Source of the DNA: Pelagibius sp.
GTDB lineage: Bacteria > Pseudomonadota > Alphaproteobacteria > Kiloniellales > Kiloniellaceae
Assembly (NCBI RefSeq): GCF_028281305.1
Contig: NZ_JANQKD010000096.1
Location: 87,696 to 151,695, forward strand
Direction of reading: 5' to 3'
Length of the DNA: 64,000 nt
The position numbers and the translations under genes were made by a program. Shown here one piece after another: positions 8,881 through 19,393 of the stretch; within the stretch, counting starts at the first letter, position 1; every line of letters starts with the position of its first letter. Below the pieces are notes generated by a model. The model did no database searches. It saw only the letters and a list, made by a program, of their open reading frames with translations, and was not told the origin of the DNA.

Positions 8881-11082
8881 ATGCCGTTTGGCGATACGCA
8901 GTTCTCTTTCGCAACGGTGATATTGGTCACCGCCATGGCGCCGGCCATGCTGGCCATCATGACGCTCACCCTGGCGCGCCGCGGCGACTCCGCGCCGGCG
9001 CTGACCTGGTGGTCGGCGGGCCTCGGCATCGAGGCTCTCGGCCTTGCCGCGCTCGCCGTTTCCGCCTGGTACTGGCCAGCCTGCGCAGTGGCCATTCACG
9101 AGGGCAGCCAGGCGGTGACCGCCGTGCTGCTGCTGGGCGGATCCCTCAGCTTCCTCGGCCACCGCATCTACCTGACCCCGCTGCTGCTGGCTGCTGCCGG
9201 CATTCTCGTCGTCACCGTTGGTTGCCTGATCCATTCCGACATGCCGCTGCCTGTGTTCCTGGCCCTGCGGCTGGGCGCCATCGCCGCTGTTGGTGCGGCC
9301 GGGCTGCTCTTCTGGCGCCGCTACCGCAGCGAGCAACGCCTCATATCGATCATCTGCGCAGGGCCGCTGCTGATCTTCGCCACATACCTGTTGACTGAAC
9401 TGACGCAGATCTCCACCTCTCCTTCCTGGAACGCGGTTCAGATCGACAGCGAATGGCGGGTGATCCTGCACACCGGCATGACTCTTCTCTGTATGGTGTG
9501 CCTGATCTCCGCCGTGCAGGAAGCCCTGCAGAGTGCGAAGGCCTCGGCCGAAAAAGCCGCCGACAGCAAGTCGAAGCTGGTGCATGCGATCGTCGAAAGC
9601 CTTCCCGTCGGCGTCTGCATCTTCGATTCCGAGCTGCGCCTGGTCGTCTTTAACCGCGAACTGAGCAAGCTGCTCGGCATTCCCTATGACCTGTTGCGCA
9701 GAGGCATCACCTTCCAAGACCTCGTGCGCTTCAACGCCGAGCGCGGCGAGTACGGCGAGATCGACATCGAAGAGGAGATCCGCCGCCGCACCTCGATCCT
9801 GCTGGACAACCAGCAATCGCGCATGGAGCGCGTGCGCCCCGACGGCAGCGTGCTGGAGATGCGCACCCGGCGCCTCGCCAATGGTGCCTATGTGATGGTC
9901 TATACCGACATCACCGAGACCAAGAAAATCGAAGAAGCGCTGCGCAAGAGCGAGCAGCGCTACGCCCTGGCGCTGCAGGGCGCGAACGAAGGCATCTGGG
10001 AGTGGGGCGACGAGATCAACGGCATCTACGTTTCCCGCCGCCTGAGGGAGATAACCGGCATCGCAGGCATTGGCCCGACGGTGCCCGCCGCAGAATGGTT
10101 CGAACGGGTCCATCCTGAAGACCTGAGGACCGTACGCCAGCTGATCCGCGAACACCTGCGCGGCGACAGCGAATACTACGATCATGAATACCGGCTGCGC
10201 GGCGACGACGGGCAGTATCGATGGGTCAGGGCCAGAGGCCTCGGACAGCGGGGGCCGGACGGCCGCGTCTACCGCATGGCCGGCTCGCTCAGCGACGTGA
10301 CGCAGCGCAAGATCGCAGAGCAGGAACTGATGAGTGCCAAGGAGGCCGCAGAGTTCGCCAACCGCACCAAGGGCGAATTCCTGGCGACGATGAGCCACGA
10401 ACTGCGCACGCCCCTCAACGCCATCATCGGGTTTTCGGAGTTGATCGACAAGCAGGTCTTCGGACCGGTCGGGCACGACAACTACCGCGACTACATCCGC
10501 AACATCCACGAAAGCGGCAGTCACCTTCTGGCGATCATCAACGACATCCTGGATGTCTCCAAGGCCGAGGCGGGGATGATCGACCTGCATGAAGAAGAGG
10601 TCGATCTGCGTGACGTGGTCGCCTCCGGGCTGAGGCTGGTCGGCCCGCGTGCGCGCGACAACGGGGTTGCCCTTGAAAGCGAGTTTCACAGTCCCCTGGC
10701 CCTTGTCAGGGCCGACCAGCGCCGGCTGAAGCAGGTTCTGATCAATCTCCTGTCCAATGCCGTCAAATTCACGCCCGCCGGCGGGCGGGTGTTGGTGCGG
10801 GCCTGGGCGACGCCCGGGCAGGGCGCCGGCTTCGAAGTGGCCGACGACGGCATCGGCATCGCGCCGGCGGATCAGGACCGTGTGATGGAGCCCTTTACCC
10901 AGGTCGAATCGAGCCTCAGCCGCAAGCACGAAGGAACCGGCCTGGGTCTGCCGCTCTGCCATGCGCTGATGGAGGTCCACGGCGGCCGCATCACGCTTGA
11001 AAGCGAACTGGGCAAGGGCACGCGGATCTCCGCCCTGCTGCCGGCGGAGCGGGTCAGCAGCAAGACCGTCGACGCGGCCTGA
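8881..11082 (+). CDS. membrane-bound PAS sensor histidine kinase
   Basis: The 733-residue kinase starts with six or seven hydrophobic segments (residues 1 to about 215), possibly a membrane sensor. Two PAS domains follow. The first is near residues 235-345 ([20 protein letters not shown]) and the second, of the PAS_3 type ending in DVTQRK, is near 355-480. The catalytic core has the H-box [17 protein letters not shown] with phospho-acceptor His506, the N-box [18 protein letters not shown], the G1 box ADDGIGIAP and the G2 box GTGLGLPL. There is no receiver domain and no adjacent response regulator gene, so the partner is encoded elsewhere. A GTG at 8848 is an alternative start. The signal sensed is unknown. 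Confidence 0.92.
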   Translation: MPFGDTQFSFATVILVTAMAPAMLAIMTLTLARRGDSAPALTWWSAGLGIEALGLAALAVSAWYWPACAVAIHEGSQAVTAVLLLGGSLSFLGHRIYLTPLLLAAAGILVVTVGCLIHSDMPLPVFLALRLGAIAAVGAAGLLFWRRYRSEQRLISIICAGPLLIFATYLLTELTQISTSPSWNAVQIDSEWRVILHTGMTLLCMVCLISAVQEALQSAKASAEKAADSKSKLVHAIVESLPVGVCIFDSELRLVVFNRELSKLLGIPYDLLRRGITFQDLVRFNAERGEYGEIDIEEEIRRRTSILLDNQQSRMERVRPDGSVLEMRTRRLANGAYVMVYTDITETKKIEEALRKSEQRYALALQGANEGIWEWGDEINGIYVSRRLREITGIAGIGPTVPAAEWFERVHPEDLRTVRQLIREHLRGDSEYYDHEYRLRGDDGQYRWVRARGLGQRGPDGRVYRMAGSLSDVTQRKIAEQELMSAKEAAEFANRTKGEFLATMSHELRTPLNAIIGFSELIDKQVFGPVGHDNYRDYIRNIHESGSHLLAIINDILDVSKAEAGMIDLHEEEVDLRDVVASGLRLVGPRARDNGVALESEFHSPLALVRADQRRLKQVLINLLSNAVKFTPAGGRVLVRAWATPGQGAGFEVADDGIGIAPADQDRVMEPFTQVESSLSRKHEGTGLGLPLCHALMEVHGGRITLESELGKGTRISALLPAERVSSKTVDAA

Positions 11083-11101
11083 GCCGCCCGGACGGCCGCC
11101 G

Positions 11102-12349
11102 CTACGACACCGGGTCTTCCTCGCCGCTGCGGCAGAGCGCTTCGGCAAAGGCCAGGAGGTCCTCGTCGGCGCCGTAAGGGGCAATGAGGGAAAGCCCCAC
11201 GGGGCAGCCCTCGACCCGGGCCAACGGCAGCGTGACCTGCGGCAGGCACGAGAGGCCGGAGATACTGGTCAGGCATAGGACGGCGCTGCGGTGGGCACGC
11301 AAGGCCTCGGCATCGCCGTCATCGCGCGGAGCGATACCCGGAGCCGTCGGCAGCACCAAAAGGGCGTCGTCGCCCAGAAGCTCCGTCAAGCGGGCGGTAA
11401 AGACGTCCCGCAACGGCCGGGCGATCTTCGCCTGCTCTTCGGTAATGCTGTGCGCCCAGTCGAAGCGCTCCTGGACCTCGGGCCCGAACGCCGGTTTCGT
11501 CTCGGCAATCCAGCGTCCATGGGTGGCGACGATCTCGCGGGCCTGGAGATGGCGGAAGTGCCACATCCAGTCTTCCAGGCTGAGGTTCTCTCCTGCGGCC
11601 AGGACCACACTGCGCGATCCGATGCGCTGGTTCAGTCGCTCGATCAGCGGCACCAGCGCCGCCTGAACGGCCGACGTCGCCAGCGCCAGGGCGTCTTCGG
11701 CGACCAGCAGGCGCTTCCAGCGCTCAACCCGGCCACCGGAGGTCCCCAGCAGCACCAGACCGACGCGCCGCAGCAGCTCTGCATCGCGGGCAAACCACCC
11801 GACCGTGTCGAAGCTGGGTGCCAGAGGCATGACACCGGTCAGGGAGATGCGGTCGTGGCTGGGCCGCATGCCAAAGAGGCCGCAATAGCTGGCGGGAATG
11901 CGCACCGAGCCGCCGGTGTCGCTGCCCAGCGCCGTATCGGCCAAGCCGCCCGCCACCGCGGAGGCTGAACCGCAGGAGGAACCGCCGGGAATGCGCCCGG
12001 GCGCGTTCACATTGGTCGGCGTGCCGTAGTGATGGTTCTGACCGTTCAGGCTGAAGGCCAACTCATCCGTTACGGTCTTTCCGACCAGCCGGGCCCCGGC
12101 GTCCAAAAGGGCGCTCACCGTCGGCGCATGGGCCGTCGCGGGCCCGTGGGTGCGCATCCAGTCCGGATTGCCGCAGCCTGTCACGTAGCCGTCGATGTCG
12201 AAGATGTCCTTCGCCGCAAAACCGAGCCCGGCCAGAGGGCCAGTGCCGGCACCTTCTATCTCCGGCTGCGGTGCCGGTACGAAGGCGCCCAATGCGTCCC
12301 AGGGAGGTCGACCCTCGTCAAGGCCGGCAAACGGGTCCTGGTCGTTCAT
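11102..12349 (-). CDS. amidase signature family protein
   Basis: The 415-residue hydrolase has the amidase-signature triad. Lys47 is in GFAAKDIFD, the cis-Ser is in PGGSSCGSA (Ser124/125) and the nucleophile is Ser148 in GSDTGGSVRIP. It would cleave a carboxamide; the substrate is not predictable. The ATG at 12349 follows GAGAGGGGAG and is preferred over one 30 bases upstream. The gene converges on the histidine kinase gene. The small secreted protein at 12567-12878 is upstream on the same strand, with a 14-bp tandem repeat between them. Confidence 0.88.
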   Translation of the reverse strand: MNDQDPFAGLDEGRPPWDALGAFVPAPQPEIEGAGTGPLAGLGFAAKDIFDIDGYVTGCGNPDWMRTHGPATAHAPTVSALLDAGARLVGKTVTDELAFSLNGQNHHYGTPTNVNAPGRIPGGSSCGSASAVAGGLADTALGSDTGGSVRIPASYCGLFGMRPSHDRISLTGVMPLAPSFDTVGWFARDAELLRRVGLVLLGTSGGRVERWKRLLVAEDALALATSAVQAALVPLIERLNQRIGSRSVVLAAGENLSLEDWMWHFRHLQAREIVATHGRWIAETKPAFGPEVQERFDWAHSITEEQAKIARPLRDVFTARLTELLGDDALLVLPTAPGIAPRDDGDAEALRAHRSAVLCLTSISGLSCLPQVTLPLARVEGCPVGLSLIAPYGADEDLLAFAEALCRSGEEDPVS

Positions 12350-12494
12350 GCGCTCCCCTCTCAAGACGGATGGCTTCAAAGGCCGCCCGGGACGCCTTCG
12401 CGCCCCTGCCGTTCCACCAACTCCGGATTAAGCTGAATCGGCTCTGCGAACAACTGTGCTGTGCGGGGCCCCGGCATTCCCGGCGGCCCCGATG

Positions 12495-12550
12495 CCAGAG
12501 TCCCGATGCCAGAGTACCGGTGCCAGAGTCCCGGTGACAGAGTCCCGGAG
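12495..12550. repeat. 14-bp tandem repeat, four copies
   Basis: Four adjacent units (12495-12508, 12509-12522, 12523-12536, 12537-12550) follow the pattern CCAGAGTCCCGGTG with one to three differences each. The array begins 16 bp beyond the stop codon of the small secreted protein gene and lies ahead of the amidase. There are no spacers, so it is not a CRISPR array. Confidence 0.9.
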
Positions 12551-12566
12551 CCGCAGTCTGGCCGTA

Positions 12567-12878
12567 CTAGGTCGCCGTCTCGTCGATGTCCGGATCCTCC
12601 GGCTTGCGCGGGGCCTGCGGATCCTTGCGCCGGATGATGATGTCGCCGTTGTCGAGCATCTCCGGAAGCTCATACTGTGGTATGCTGTCGACCAGAAGCC
12701 GAAGCGCGCGCATCATCTGCTCCAGGCCTTCGCGCGCCAGTTCACCCGGTTCCTCGCTCTCGGTGAGCTGCCGGTCGGCGGCAAAGGCCGTGCAGCAGGG
12801 CGCCAGAGCGACACCCGCTCCGGACAACAGGGCCACCGCAAAAGCGGCAGGAATGAAGGCTTTTCGTGACGCGCGCAT
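12567..12878 (-). CDS. small exported hypothetical protein
   Basis: The 103-residue product has a clear signal peptide (basic MRASRK, then a hydrophobic core, ending near FAA/D). The mature part is short, acidic and proline-rich (DPQAPRKPEDPDIDE at the end). I do not recognise a family; similar short alphaproteobacterial proteins have a helical stretch like the ELAREGLEQMMRALRLLVDS seen here. The ATG at 12878 has a GGAG site 7 bases upstream. It sits between two amidase genes. Confidence 0.75.
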   Translation of the reverse strand: MRASRKAFIPAAFAVALLSGAGVALAPCCTAFAADRQLTESEEPGELAREGLEQMMRALRLLVDSIPQYELPEMLDNGDIIIRRKDPQAPRKPEDPDIDETAT

Positions 12879-13029
12879 AGTCGTTCTCCGCTTCAAGAGG
12901 CTCGATCTCACAACGCGTGGGGCCGGACCCCTATTCCACCTTTATTCTAGCCTACACGCAGAAAGTGGCCAGTTTCGGGCAAACAGCCGCGGCGAAACGA
13001 AAATCGTCACGCCATGCATACGCCCGGGT

Positions 13030-13097
13030 CCCGCTTCTCGACAGACCCCGCTTCTCGACAGACCCCGCTTCTCGACAGACCCCGCTTCTCGACAGAC
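13030..13097. repeat. 17-bp perfect tandem repeat, four copies
   Basis: Four identical copies of CCCGCTTCTCGACAGAC sit end to end (13030-13046, 13047-13063, 13064-13080, 13081-13097). The array lies between the divergent small secreted protein gene and the amidase gene, about 72 bp before the amidase start. The copies have not diverged, so the expansion should be recent or the sequence conserved. Confidence 0.95.
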
Positions 13098-13169
13098 TCT
13101 GGCCCGCCATGCCAGGAATCGCGTCCGGAGACGGCAGTTGCAGACAGGCAAGAGGGGCCCAGCCAGCCT

Positions 13170-14582
13170 ATGAGCACCGAGATTGCAATGATGACGGCCA
13201 ACGCGCTGTTGGCGGCCTACCGCGCCGCAGAGCTGTCGCCGGTAGAGGTCACCGAGGCGGTTCTCAAGAGGATCGAGACCGTCAACCCCGCCCTCAACGC
13301 CTTCAATGTGATCGATGCCGAGGGTGCCCTGGCGGCAGCGCGGGAGTCGGAGGAGCGCTGGCGCCTCGGTGCGCCGCGCGGCCGTCTGGACGGCTGCCCC
13401 GCGTCCGTGAAGGACATCCTGCTGACCCGCGGCTGGCCGACCTTGCGCGGCTCCAAGGCGATCGACCCTGCGCAGGACTGGGCGGAGGATGCCCCTGCGG
13501 TCGCCCGGCTGAAGGAGCACGGGGCCGTCATCCTGGGCAAGACGACGACGCCGGAGTTCGGTTGGAAGGGGGTGACCGACTCGCCGGTCACCGGCATCAC
13601 CCGCAACCCCTGGAACCCCGAGACGACCCCGGGCGGCTCCAGCGGCGGCGCCGCAGCGGCCCTGGCGTCCGGCATGGGCGCCCTGGCGCTGGGCACCGAT
13701 GGCGGCGGTTCCATCCGCATTCCGGCCGCCTTCACCGGAACCTACGGCATCAAGCCCTCCTTCGGGCGGGTACCGGCCTATCCGCTGAGCCCCTTCGGCA
13801 CCGTCTCCCATGTCGGGCCGATGACCCGGAGCGTCGACGACGCGGCGCTGCTGCTGTCGGTGCTGGCCGAGCCCGACCCCCGCGACGCTTACAGCCTGCC
13901 TTACGATGCGACGGACTACATGAACGGCCTCAACGACGGCATCGAGGGGCTGAAGGTCGCCTATGCGCCGAGCCTCGGCGGTCATACCGTGGACCCGGAG
14001 GTGGCGGCGCTGGTGGCCAAGGCCGCCTGGAGCTTCGCCGACCTGGGGGCCGAGGTGGAGCTGGCCGAACCGGATTTCTCAGGCGCCGATGCCGTGTTCC
14101 GCTGCCTCTGGTATGCCGGTGCGGCGAACCTGATGCGCCGCTTCGATGCCGCGGCACAGGCGCAGATGGACCCGGGCTTCCGCGAGATCGCCGAAGACGG
14201 TGCCCGCTATGGCCTGCTCGACTATCTGGAGGCGGTTGCCCGCCGCGAAGCCTTCATCGTCGAGGCCAACCGCTTCCACAGCGACTACGACCTGCTGCTG
14301 ACGCCGGCCCTGCCGCTTTCCGCTTTCGAGGCTGGCCTCGAGGTGCCGGCGGAGAGCGGTATGACCCGCTGGCCGGACTGGACGCCCTTCAGCTATCCCT
14401 TCAACCTGACGCAACAGCCCGCAGCCGCCCTGCCCTGCGGTCTTACCACCCAGGGCCTGCCGGTAGCCCTGCAGATTGTCGGGCCGCGCTATGCCGATGC
14501 TTTGGTGTTGAGGGCCTCACGCGCCTTCGAAGCGGCCCACCCCTGGCGCTTCCCCGACCTCGGCCAGACACTTGCAGCGTGA
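13170..14582 (+). CDS. amidase signature family protein
   Basis: The 470-residue amidase shows Lys81 in ASVKDILL, the cis-Ser in PGGSSGGAAAAL (Ser157/158) and the nucleophile Ser181 in GTDGGGSIRIP. It resembles GatA in length and motifs, but no gatB or gatC lies nearby, so it is more likely a general amidase. The ATG at 13170 has AGAGGGG about 13 bases upstream; the frame also reads back through the 17-bp repeat array, which is surely non-coding. It converges on the retropepsin gene 4 bp away. The substrate is unknown. Confidence 0.9.
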   Translation: MSTEIAMMTANALLAAYRAAELSPVEVTEAVLKRIETVNPALNAFNVIDAEGALAAARESEERWRLGAPRGRLDGCPASVKDILLTRGWPTLRGSKAIDPAQDWAEDAPAVARLKEHGAVILGKTTTPEFGWKGVTDSPVTGITRNPWNPETTPGGSSGGAAAALASGMGALALGTDGGGSIRIPAAFTGTYGIKPSFGRVPAYPLSPFGTVSHVGPMTRSVDDAALLLSVLAEPDPRDAYSLPYDATDYMNGLNDGIEGLKVAYAPSLGGHTVDPEVAALVAKAAWSFADLGAEVELAEPDFSGADAVFRCLWYAGAANLMRRFDAAAQAQMDPGFREIAEDGARYGLLDYLEAVARREAFIVEANRFHSDYDLLLTPALPLSAFEAGLEVPAESGMTRWPDWTPFSYPFNLTQQPAAALPCGLTTQGLPVALQIVGPRYADALVLRASRAFEAAHPWRFPDLGQTLAA

Positions 14583-14586
14583 GGCG

Positions 14587-15168
14587 CTACCAGGTCAGAA
14601 TCATCGTGTCGCCGCGGAACTCGTAGCTTTCAAAGCGTTTCAGGAAGCTCATCCCGAGGAGCGATATGGACCCCGGGGCTTCGCCGACCGACGCGGGCAG
14701 GTCGTAGAACTCCAACTGGCCGATGCGCACCGAACGCAGTTCCACCGGGGCGGCGCGGATCTCTCCATTGGCTGTCTCGTAGCGTTGACTGAAGGTCAGA
14801 CGCTCTTTGGACCAGCCGAGAGTCTCCGCATCCTGGGGAGTCAGAAAGATCGAGCTGGCGCCGGTGTCCACCAGAAAGCGGATGACCTCTCCGTCCACGG
14901 TCGCGTCGACCATGAAGTGGCCGTGAGCGCCGGCCTTGAGGACGATCTCGCTGCCACCCTGAGAACCGGCTTGTGCGCCTGCACCGGGCACCGCCGAGAC
15001 CTGCGCCGCAGGTTCTTCAGGATCGCCAAGATCGGCCATCCCGTCGTTGCGATCGATCAGCAGAACGACCACGAACCCGATGACCACGACAGCGGCGGCC
15101 AGCCGCAGGGTGTGGCCGAGCAAGCCGGTGGAAACGACCGCGCCCCCCTCGTCCCTGTAGTCTGCCAT
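14587..15168 (-). CDS. membrane-anchored retropepsin-like aspartic protease (clan AA, TIGR02281 type)
   Basis: The 193-residue protein has one membrane segment (about residues 22-39), a linker rich in Gly, Ala and Gln, and a single retropepsin domain. The catalytic motif is FLVDTGASSIFLT with Asp101, and the second conserved segment is SLLGMSFLKRFESYEF near the C-terminus. As in other single-domain members it would need to dimerise to be active. The topology suggests a periplasmic catalytic domain. Related alphaproteobacterial proteins are widespread but their targets are mostly unknown. The 212 bp upstream to the SDR gene show no feature I can name. Confidence 0.88.
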   Translation of the reverse strand: MADYRDEGGAVVSTGLLGHTLRLAAAVVVIGFVVVLLIDRNDGMADLGDPEEPAAQVSAVPGAGAQAGSQGGSEIVLKAGAHGHFMVDATVDGEVIRFLVDTGASSIFLTPQDAETLGWSKERLTFSQRYETANGEIRAAPVELRSVRIGQLEFYDLPASVGEAPGSISLLGMSFLKRFESYEFRGDTMILTW

Positions 15169-15380
15169 GACGGCTCCTCTCTGCCGCGATCCTGCCGAAG
15201 GCGGCTCGCGCCGGCCCCGTCATCCGGTGGCAGAATCCCGGTGGTCTCCCCCGAGAAGCGATCATCGTGGAGACTTCGGGTTAAGGCTTTTCTTATGGCC
15301 TTGGTTAACGAGCGGGCCGGGGCATGCTCACTTCAGCCTCAGTTTTCATTGCGACTTCAGTGGCTTAGCCATAGGAACCC

Positions 15381-16178
15381 CTAAACCGCCGTAAAACCGC
15401 CCTCCAGCATCACAATAGCCCCGTTCATCAGGTCCGAAGCGGGCGAGGCCATGTAGAGGGCGAGGTCGGCGACCTCCACCGGCTCGCCGAAGCGCCCCAG
15501 CGGGGTTCGGTCAAGCATGGGCTGGCCCTTGGCGGGATCGCCCCAGACCTCGCGGCCCATCGGGGTCAGGATGATCGTCGGGCAGATGGCGTTGACCTGA
15601 ATGTTGTGTGGTGCCCACTCCACCATCATGGACTTGGTGAGGGCGTTGAGACCGCCCTTGGAGGAGGCATAGGCCGCGTGCTCCGGCAGCGCGATCACCC
15701 CGGTCTGGGAGGAGATGTTGATGATCTTGCCGCCGCCTTGCGCGATCATGCCGGGCGCGAAGGCTTTGCCCAGCAGGAAAGGCGCCCGCAGATTGATTGC
15801 CATGGTGCGGTCCCAGTCTTCGACGCTCGCCTCCAGCAATGGCGCGACCAGGGCGACCCCGGCGCTGTTCACCAGGATGTCGACGCTGCCGAAGTAATCG
15901 AGCGCCAGGGACGCCGCCTCGTCCACGCCCTCGATGCTGGCGAGGTCCGCCTTGACGCCGAGGCACCGCCGGCCCCTGGCTTCGATCACCTCGCAGACGG
16001 CGGAAAGCCCAGCCTGGTCGCGGCCCATGGCGACGATGTCGGCGCCCGCCTCCGCAAAGACCCGGCAGATCTCGTTGCCGATACCCTTGGTGGCACCGGT
16101 CACGACGGCCTTCTTGCCGTTGAGCGAAAAACGGTCGACCCAGGTCGTTCCCGCTTCTTGATCGGAAGCATCGGGCAT
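15381..16178 (-). CDS. SDR family oxidoreductase (polyol/sugar dehydrogenase-like)
   Basis: The 265-residue enzyme is a classical short-chain dehydrogenase. The cofactor motif TGATKGIG is near residue 29, followed by VNSAGVA, the catalytic Ser in INISSQTG, and YASSKGG with the Tyr and Lys. An acidic residue expected after beta-strand 2 is not obvious in VAMGRDQ, so NADP may be used. The ATG at 16178 (MPDASD) is chosen; upstream sequence in frame overlaps the SIS gene and looks non-coding. It is the last gene of the minus-strand half of the carbohydrate locus and probably oxidises the imported polyol or its product. The substrate is unknown. Confidence 0.9.
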   Translation of the reverse strand: MPDASDQEAGTTWVDRFSLNGKKAVVTGATKGIGNEICRVFAEAGADIVAMGRDQAGLSAVCEVIEARGRRCLGVKADLASIEGVDEAASLALDYFGSVDILVNSAGVALVAPLLEASVEDWDRTMAINLRAPFLLGKAFAPGMIAQGGGKIINISSQTGVIALPEHAAYASSKGGLNALTKSMMVEWAPHNIQVNAICPTIILTPMGREVWGDPAKGQPMLDRTPLGRFGEPVEVADLALYMASPASDLMNGAIVMLEGGFTAV

Positions 16179-16188
16179 GACGCCCTCC

Positions 16189-16752
16189 CTATTCCAGATT
16201 CGTATGCCGGGCCCGCATCGTCTCGGCGGTTTCGCCGAGACGGTCGCGCAGGCGCAGGACCAGCAGTTCAAAGGCGATGAACTGAACGCCTTCATAGAGC
16301 GAGCCCATCGGCAAGACCGAAGCCGCGGCGGGCTGCTGATCATCGGCCATGGTCTGCGCCGGCAGCAGTACCACGAGTTCGCAGGCTTTAGGAACGGCGC
16401 CGCCGGGCTGTGCGGTGAAACAGGCCGTAAGGGCACCGGCGGCGGACGCCGTCTCCACCAGGGCGGCCACCGTGCCGAAATGGCCCGGGCCGGCGGAGAC
16501 CAACAAGAGGTCGCCCTTGCCGAGGGGCGGCGTCGTCATGTCGCCCACCACATGGGCCTGCAGGCCGAGATGGAAAAGGCGCATGGCGAGGGCCCTCATC
16601 ATCAACCCTTCCCGTCCGACACCGTGCAGCGCAATCCGGTTTGCGGCGACGATGGCATCGATCAGGGATTCGACGGCGCCGTCGTCCACCGCCAGCACCG
16701 CCGCGCGGAGTTCCGCAACGCCCTGCTCGGCCAAACTCTGCCATGGCGCCAT
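16189..16752 (-). CDS. SIS domain sugar isomerase-like protein
   Basis: The 187-residue protein is a single SIS domain, the size of 6-phospho-3-hexuloisomerase and related phosphosugar isomerases. Motifs include ALHGVGREGLMMRALAMRL, VVGDMTTPPLGKGDLLLVSAGPGHFGTV and a C-terminal ARHTNLE resembling the RHANLE end common in this family. The ATG at 16752 has AGAGGGGGG upstream. It lies between the AraM-like dehydrogenase and SDR genes, 10 bp before the SDR start, and should act on a phosphorylated ketose or aldose in the same pathway. Confidence 0.88.
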   Translation of the reverse strand: MAPWQSLAEQGVAELRAAVLAVDDGAVESLIDAIVAANRIALHGVGREGLMMRALAMRLFHLGLQAHVVGDMTTPPLGKGDLLLVSAGPGHFGTVAALVETASAAGALTACFTAQPGGAVPKACELVVLLPAQTMADDQQPAAASVLPMGSLYEGVQFIAFELLVLRLRDRLGETAETMRARHTNLE

Positions 16753-16793
16753 CAACCATTCCCCCCTCTTGTCGCTGCGGCCTTCCAGGGACC

Positions 16794-18152
16794 TCAGGGC
16801 GCCGCTGCGACCGCAAAGACCGTGTCCGTCGCCGCCGCCAGCAGGCCGGTTTCGGCCAGGAAGTCCAGCACGGTGTAGCGCCGCCGCATAAAGCGTGCCC
16901 TGAGCACTGTCGCCTTGGTGTGCGCCGGATCCAGGCCGATTCCACCGGCACTGGCCGGCGCACCCGCAGCGGCGAGCAGACGGCGCATCTCTGCAGCACT
17001 CAGCAACTGCGTCTTCAGCCTGCCACGGAGCGCCGGCCAAGTCTTCACAATGCGCTCCAACCGCTCGGCCTGGGTGTCCCGCGACGGCAGCTTGATCATG
17101 GTCTCGGCAAGCGCACGCTCCGCGACAGCGGGCTCGGGAAAGGCCTGCCGGATGGTGGCTTCAATCGCATCCGGGCCCGGCCTGCCAGCCAGGACCCGGT
17201 CCCTGTCCAGCCTGGTCAGGTCCTGATCCAACAGCCAGTCGAAAAGCGCGAGCGTGGCAAGGGTGCCGACGGCCACGCAGGCGCCGTGGGAAACCGGCTG
17301 CCCGCCATGACTGAGGTTCTCCATCTCCCAGAGGTGGGCGATCTGATGGTCGGCGCCGGAGGCCGGGCGCGAGGAGCCATGGAACTCCATGGCCAGCCCG
17401 GTCACCGTCAGCCCGGCGAAAAGACCCGCCGTCGCCGCAGGATCGCGCGCGGCCAGGGCCGCCGGATCGGCCAGCCAGTCGCGCAGCCGGTCCTGCACCA
17501 GCGGCCAGGCGACGCTATCCAAGGGCTCGATACCCAGCGCATCGGCCAGAATCCAGTCCCCGCCCGCCGGAACCTTGCCGGCAAGATCGCCGTATCCCCA
17601 GCCTGTCATTTCGGCCGGCGCGGCGGCAATGACGTCGAGGTCGGCCAGAATGGCGCGCGGCGGCGCGCAGGGAATGGTGTGCTTGAAGCCGTCCTCCACC
17701 AGCGGCGCGCCGGCGCTGGCATAGCCGTCCATGGAGGCCGCGGTCGCAACGCAGAAGAAGGGCTGGCCCTCCATAAAGGCTGCGTGTTTGACGAGATCGG
17801 TGAGGACCCCCGAGCCCACGGACACCGGAACCGCTTCGCCGTCGGCTGCCTGCCAGCGGGCGCGGACCTCCTGTGCCAAGGCGAGGGTTGGTTTCGGCCG
17901 TGGCCTGCTGGGAAGCACCATCCGCTCCACCGCGATGCCGCATGCCTGCAGAACGGCGTCAAGCCGCGCGCCCGCCGCGGCCATGGTGTTGTCGTCGGCA
18001 ATCAGAAAAGCCCGCTCGGCCCCGAAACACTCCTTAAAGACTGCACCAGCCTGCGAAAGGGCGTCGCGGTCGACCAGGATGCGATCGATATGGCGCGACC
18101 GCGCCACCGCCGGCGCCACCAGATCCTCAAGCTGCTGTTTCCAGTCAGACAT
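16794..18152 (-). CDS. AraM-like sn-glycerol-1-phosphate dehydrogenase family protein
   Basis: The 452-residue protein matches the sn-glycerol-1-phosphate dehydrogenase/AraM branch of the iron-containing alcohol dehydrogenases. Key segments are SVGSGVLTDLVKHAAFMEGQ (nucleotide binding), ATAASMDGYASAGAPLV (first metal Asp), ILADLDVIAAAPAEMTGWGYGDL, then SGADHQIAHLWEM and SHGGQPVSHGACVAVG with metal-binding His residues. Family members interconvert glycerol-1-phosphate and dihydroxyacetone phosphate; Bacillus AraM sits in an arabinose operon. Here it is grouped with an SIS isomerase, an SDR, an ABC transporter and an FGGY kinase, so it may act on another phosphorylated polyol. The extra C-terminal 100 residues are helical. 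Confidence 0.85.
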   Translation of the reverse strand: MSDWKQQLEDLVAPAVARSRHIDRILVDRDALSQAGAVFKECFGAERAFLIADDNTMAAAGARLDAVLQACGIAVERMVLPSRPRPKPTLALAQEVRARWQAADGEAVPVSVGSGVLTDLVKHAAFMEGQPFFCVATAASMDGYASAGAPLVEDGFKHTIPCAPPRAILADLDVIAAAPAEMTGWGYGDLAGKVPAGGDWILADALGIEPLDSVAWPLVQDRLRDWLADPAALAARDPAATAGLFAGLTVTGLAMEFHGSSRPASGADHQIAHLWEMENLSHGGQPVSHGACVAVGTLATLALFDWLLDQDLTRLDRDRVLAGRPGPDAIEATIRQAFPEPAVAERALAETMIKLPSRDTQAERLERIVKTWPALRGRLKTQLLSAAEMRRLLAAAGAPASAGGIGLDPAHTKATVLRARFMRRRYTVLDFLAETGLLAAATDTVFAVAAAP

Positions 18153-18199
18153 GCGCTTCCTTCGCTCCTGCCCGCACCAAAGCGCGCTCTCGGCGGCGC

Positions 18200-19270
<1,071 letters not shown>

Positions 19271-19393
19271 CTGGTCCTCCCCGCGCTTCAAATCCGGGTT
19301 TCGTTTCGCGGCCTTCTTGCGTGCTGCCCTTGTGCTGTGCGTGCCACCGAAGCGAACCCCCAAGCATCCTATGGCTAGCACGCAGAAAAACAA

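Noticed and set aside
8776..11184. Minus-strand open frame of 802 codons opposite the histidine kinase
   Set aside because: The plus strand encodes an unambiguous kinase with H, N and G boxes; the antisense chain is an artefact of codon third-position GC.
13030..13097. CRISPR-like array
   Set aside because: The four 17-bp copies are contiguous with no spacers, the unit is too short and no cas gene is near.
13170..14582. GatA of the Asp/Glu-tRNA amidotransferase
   Set aside because: Motifs are shared by all amidases, and no gatB or gatC is adjacent; a general amidase is the safer call.
15388..15408. 11-bp near-duplication at the SDR stop codon (AAACCGCC-GT-AAAACCGCC)
   Set aside because: The upstream copy does not contain a stop and the Gly-Gly-Phe-Thr end is normal for SDR enzymes, so it does not join the stop-duplication group.
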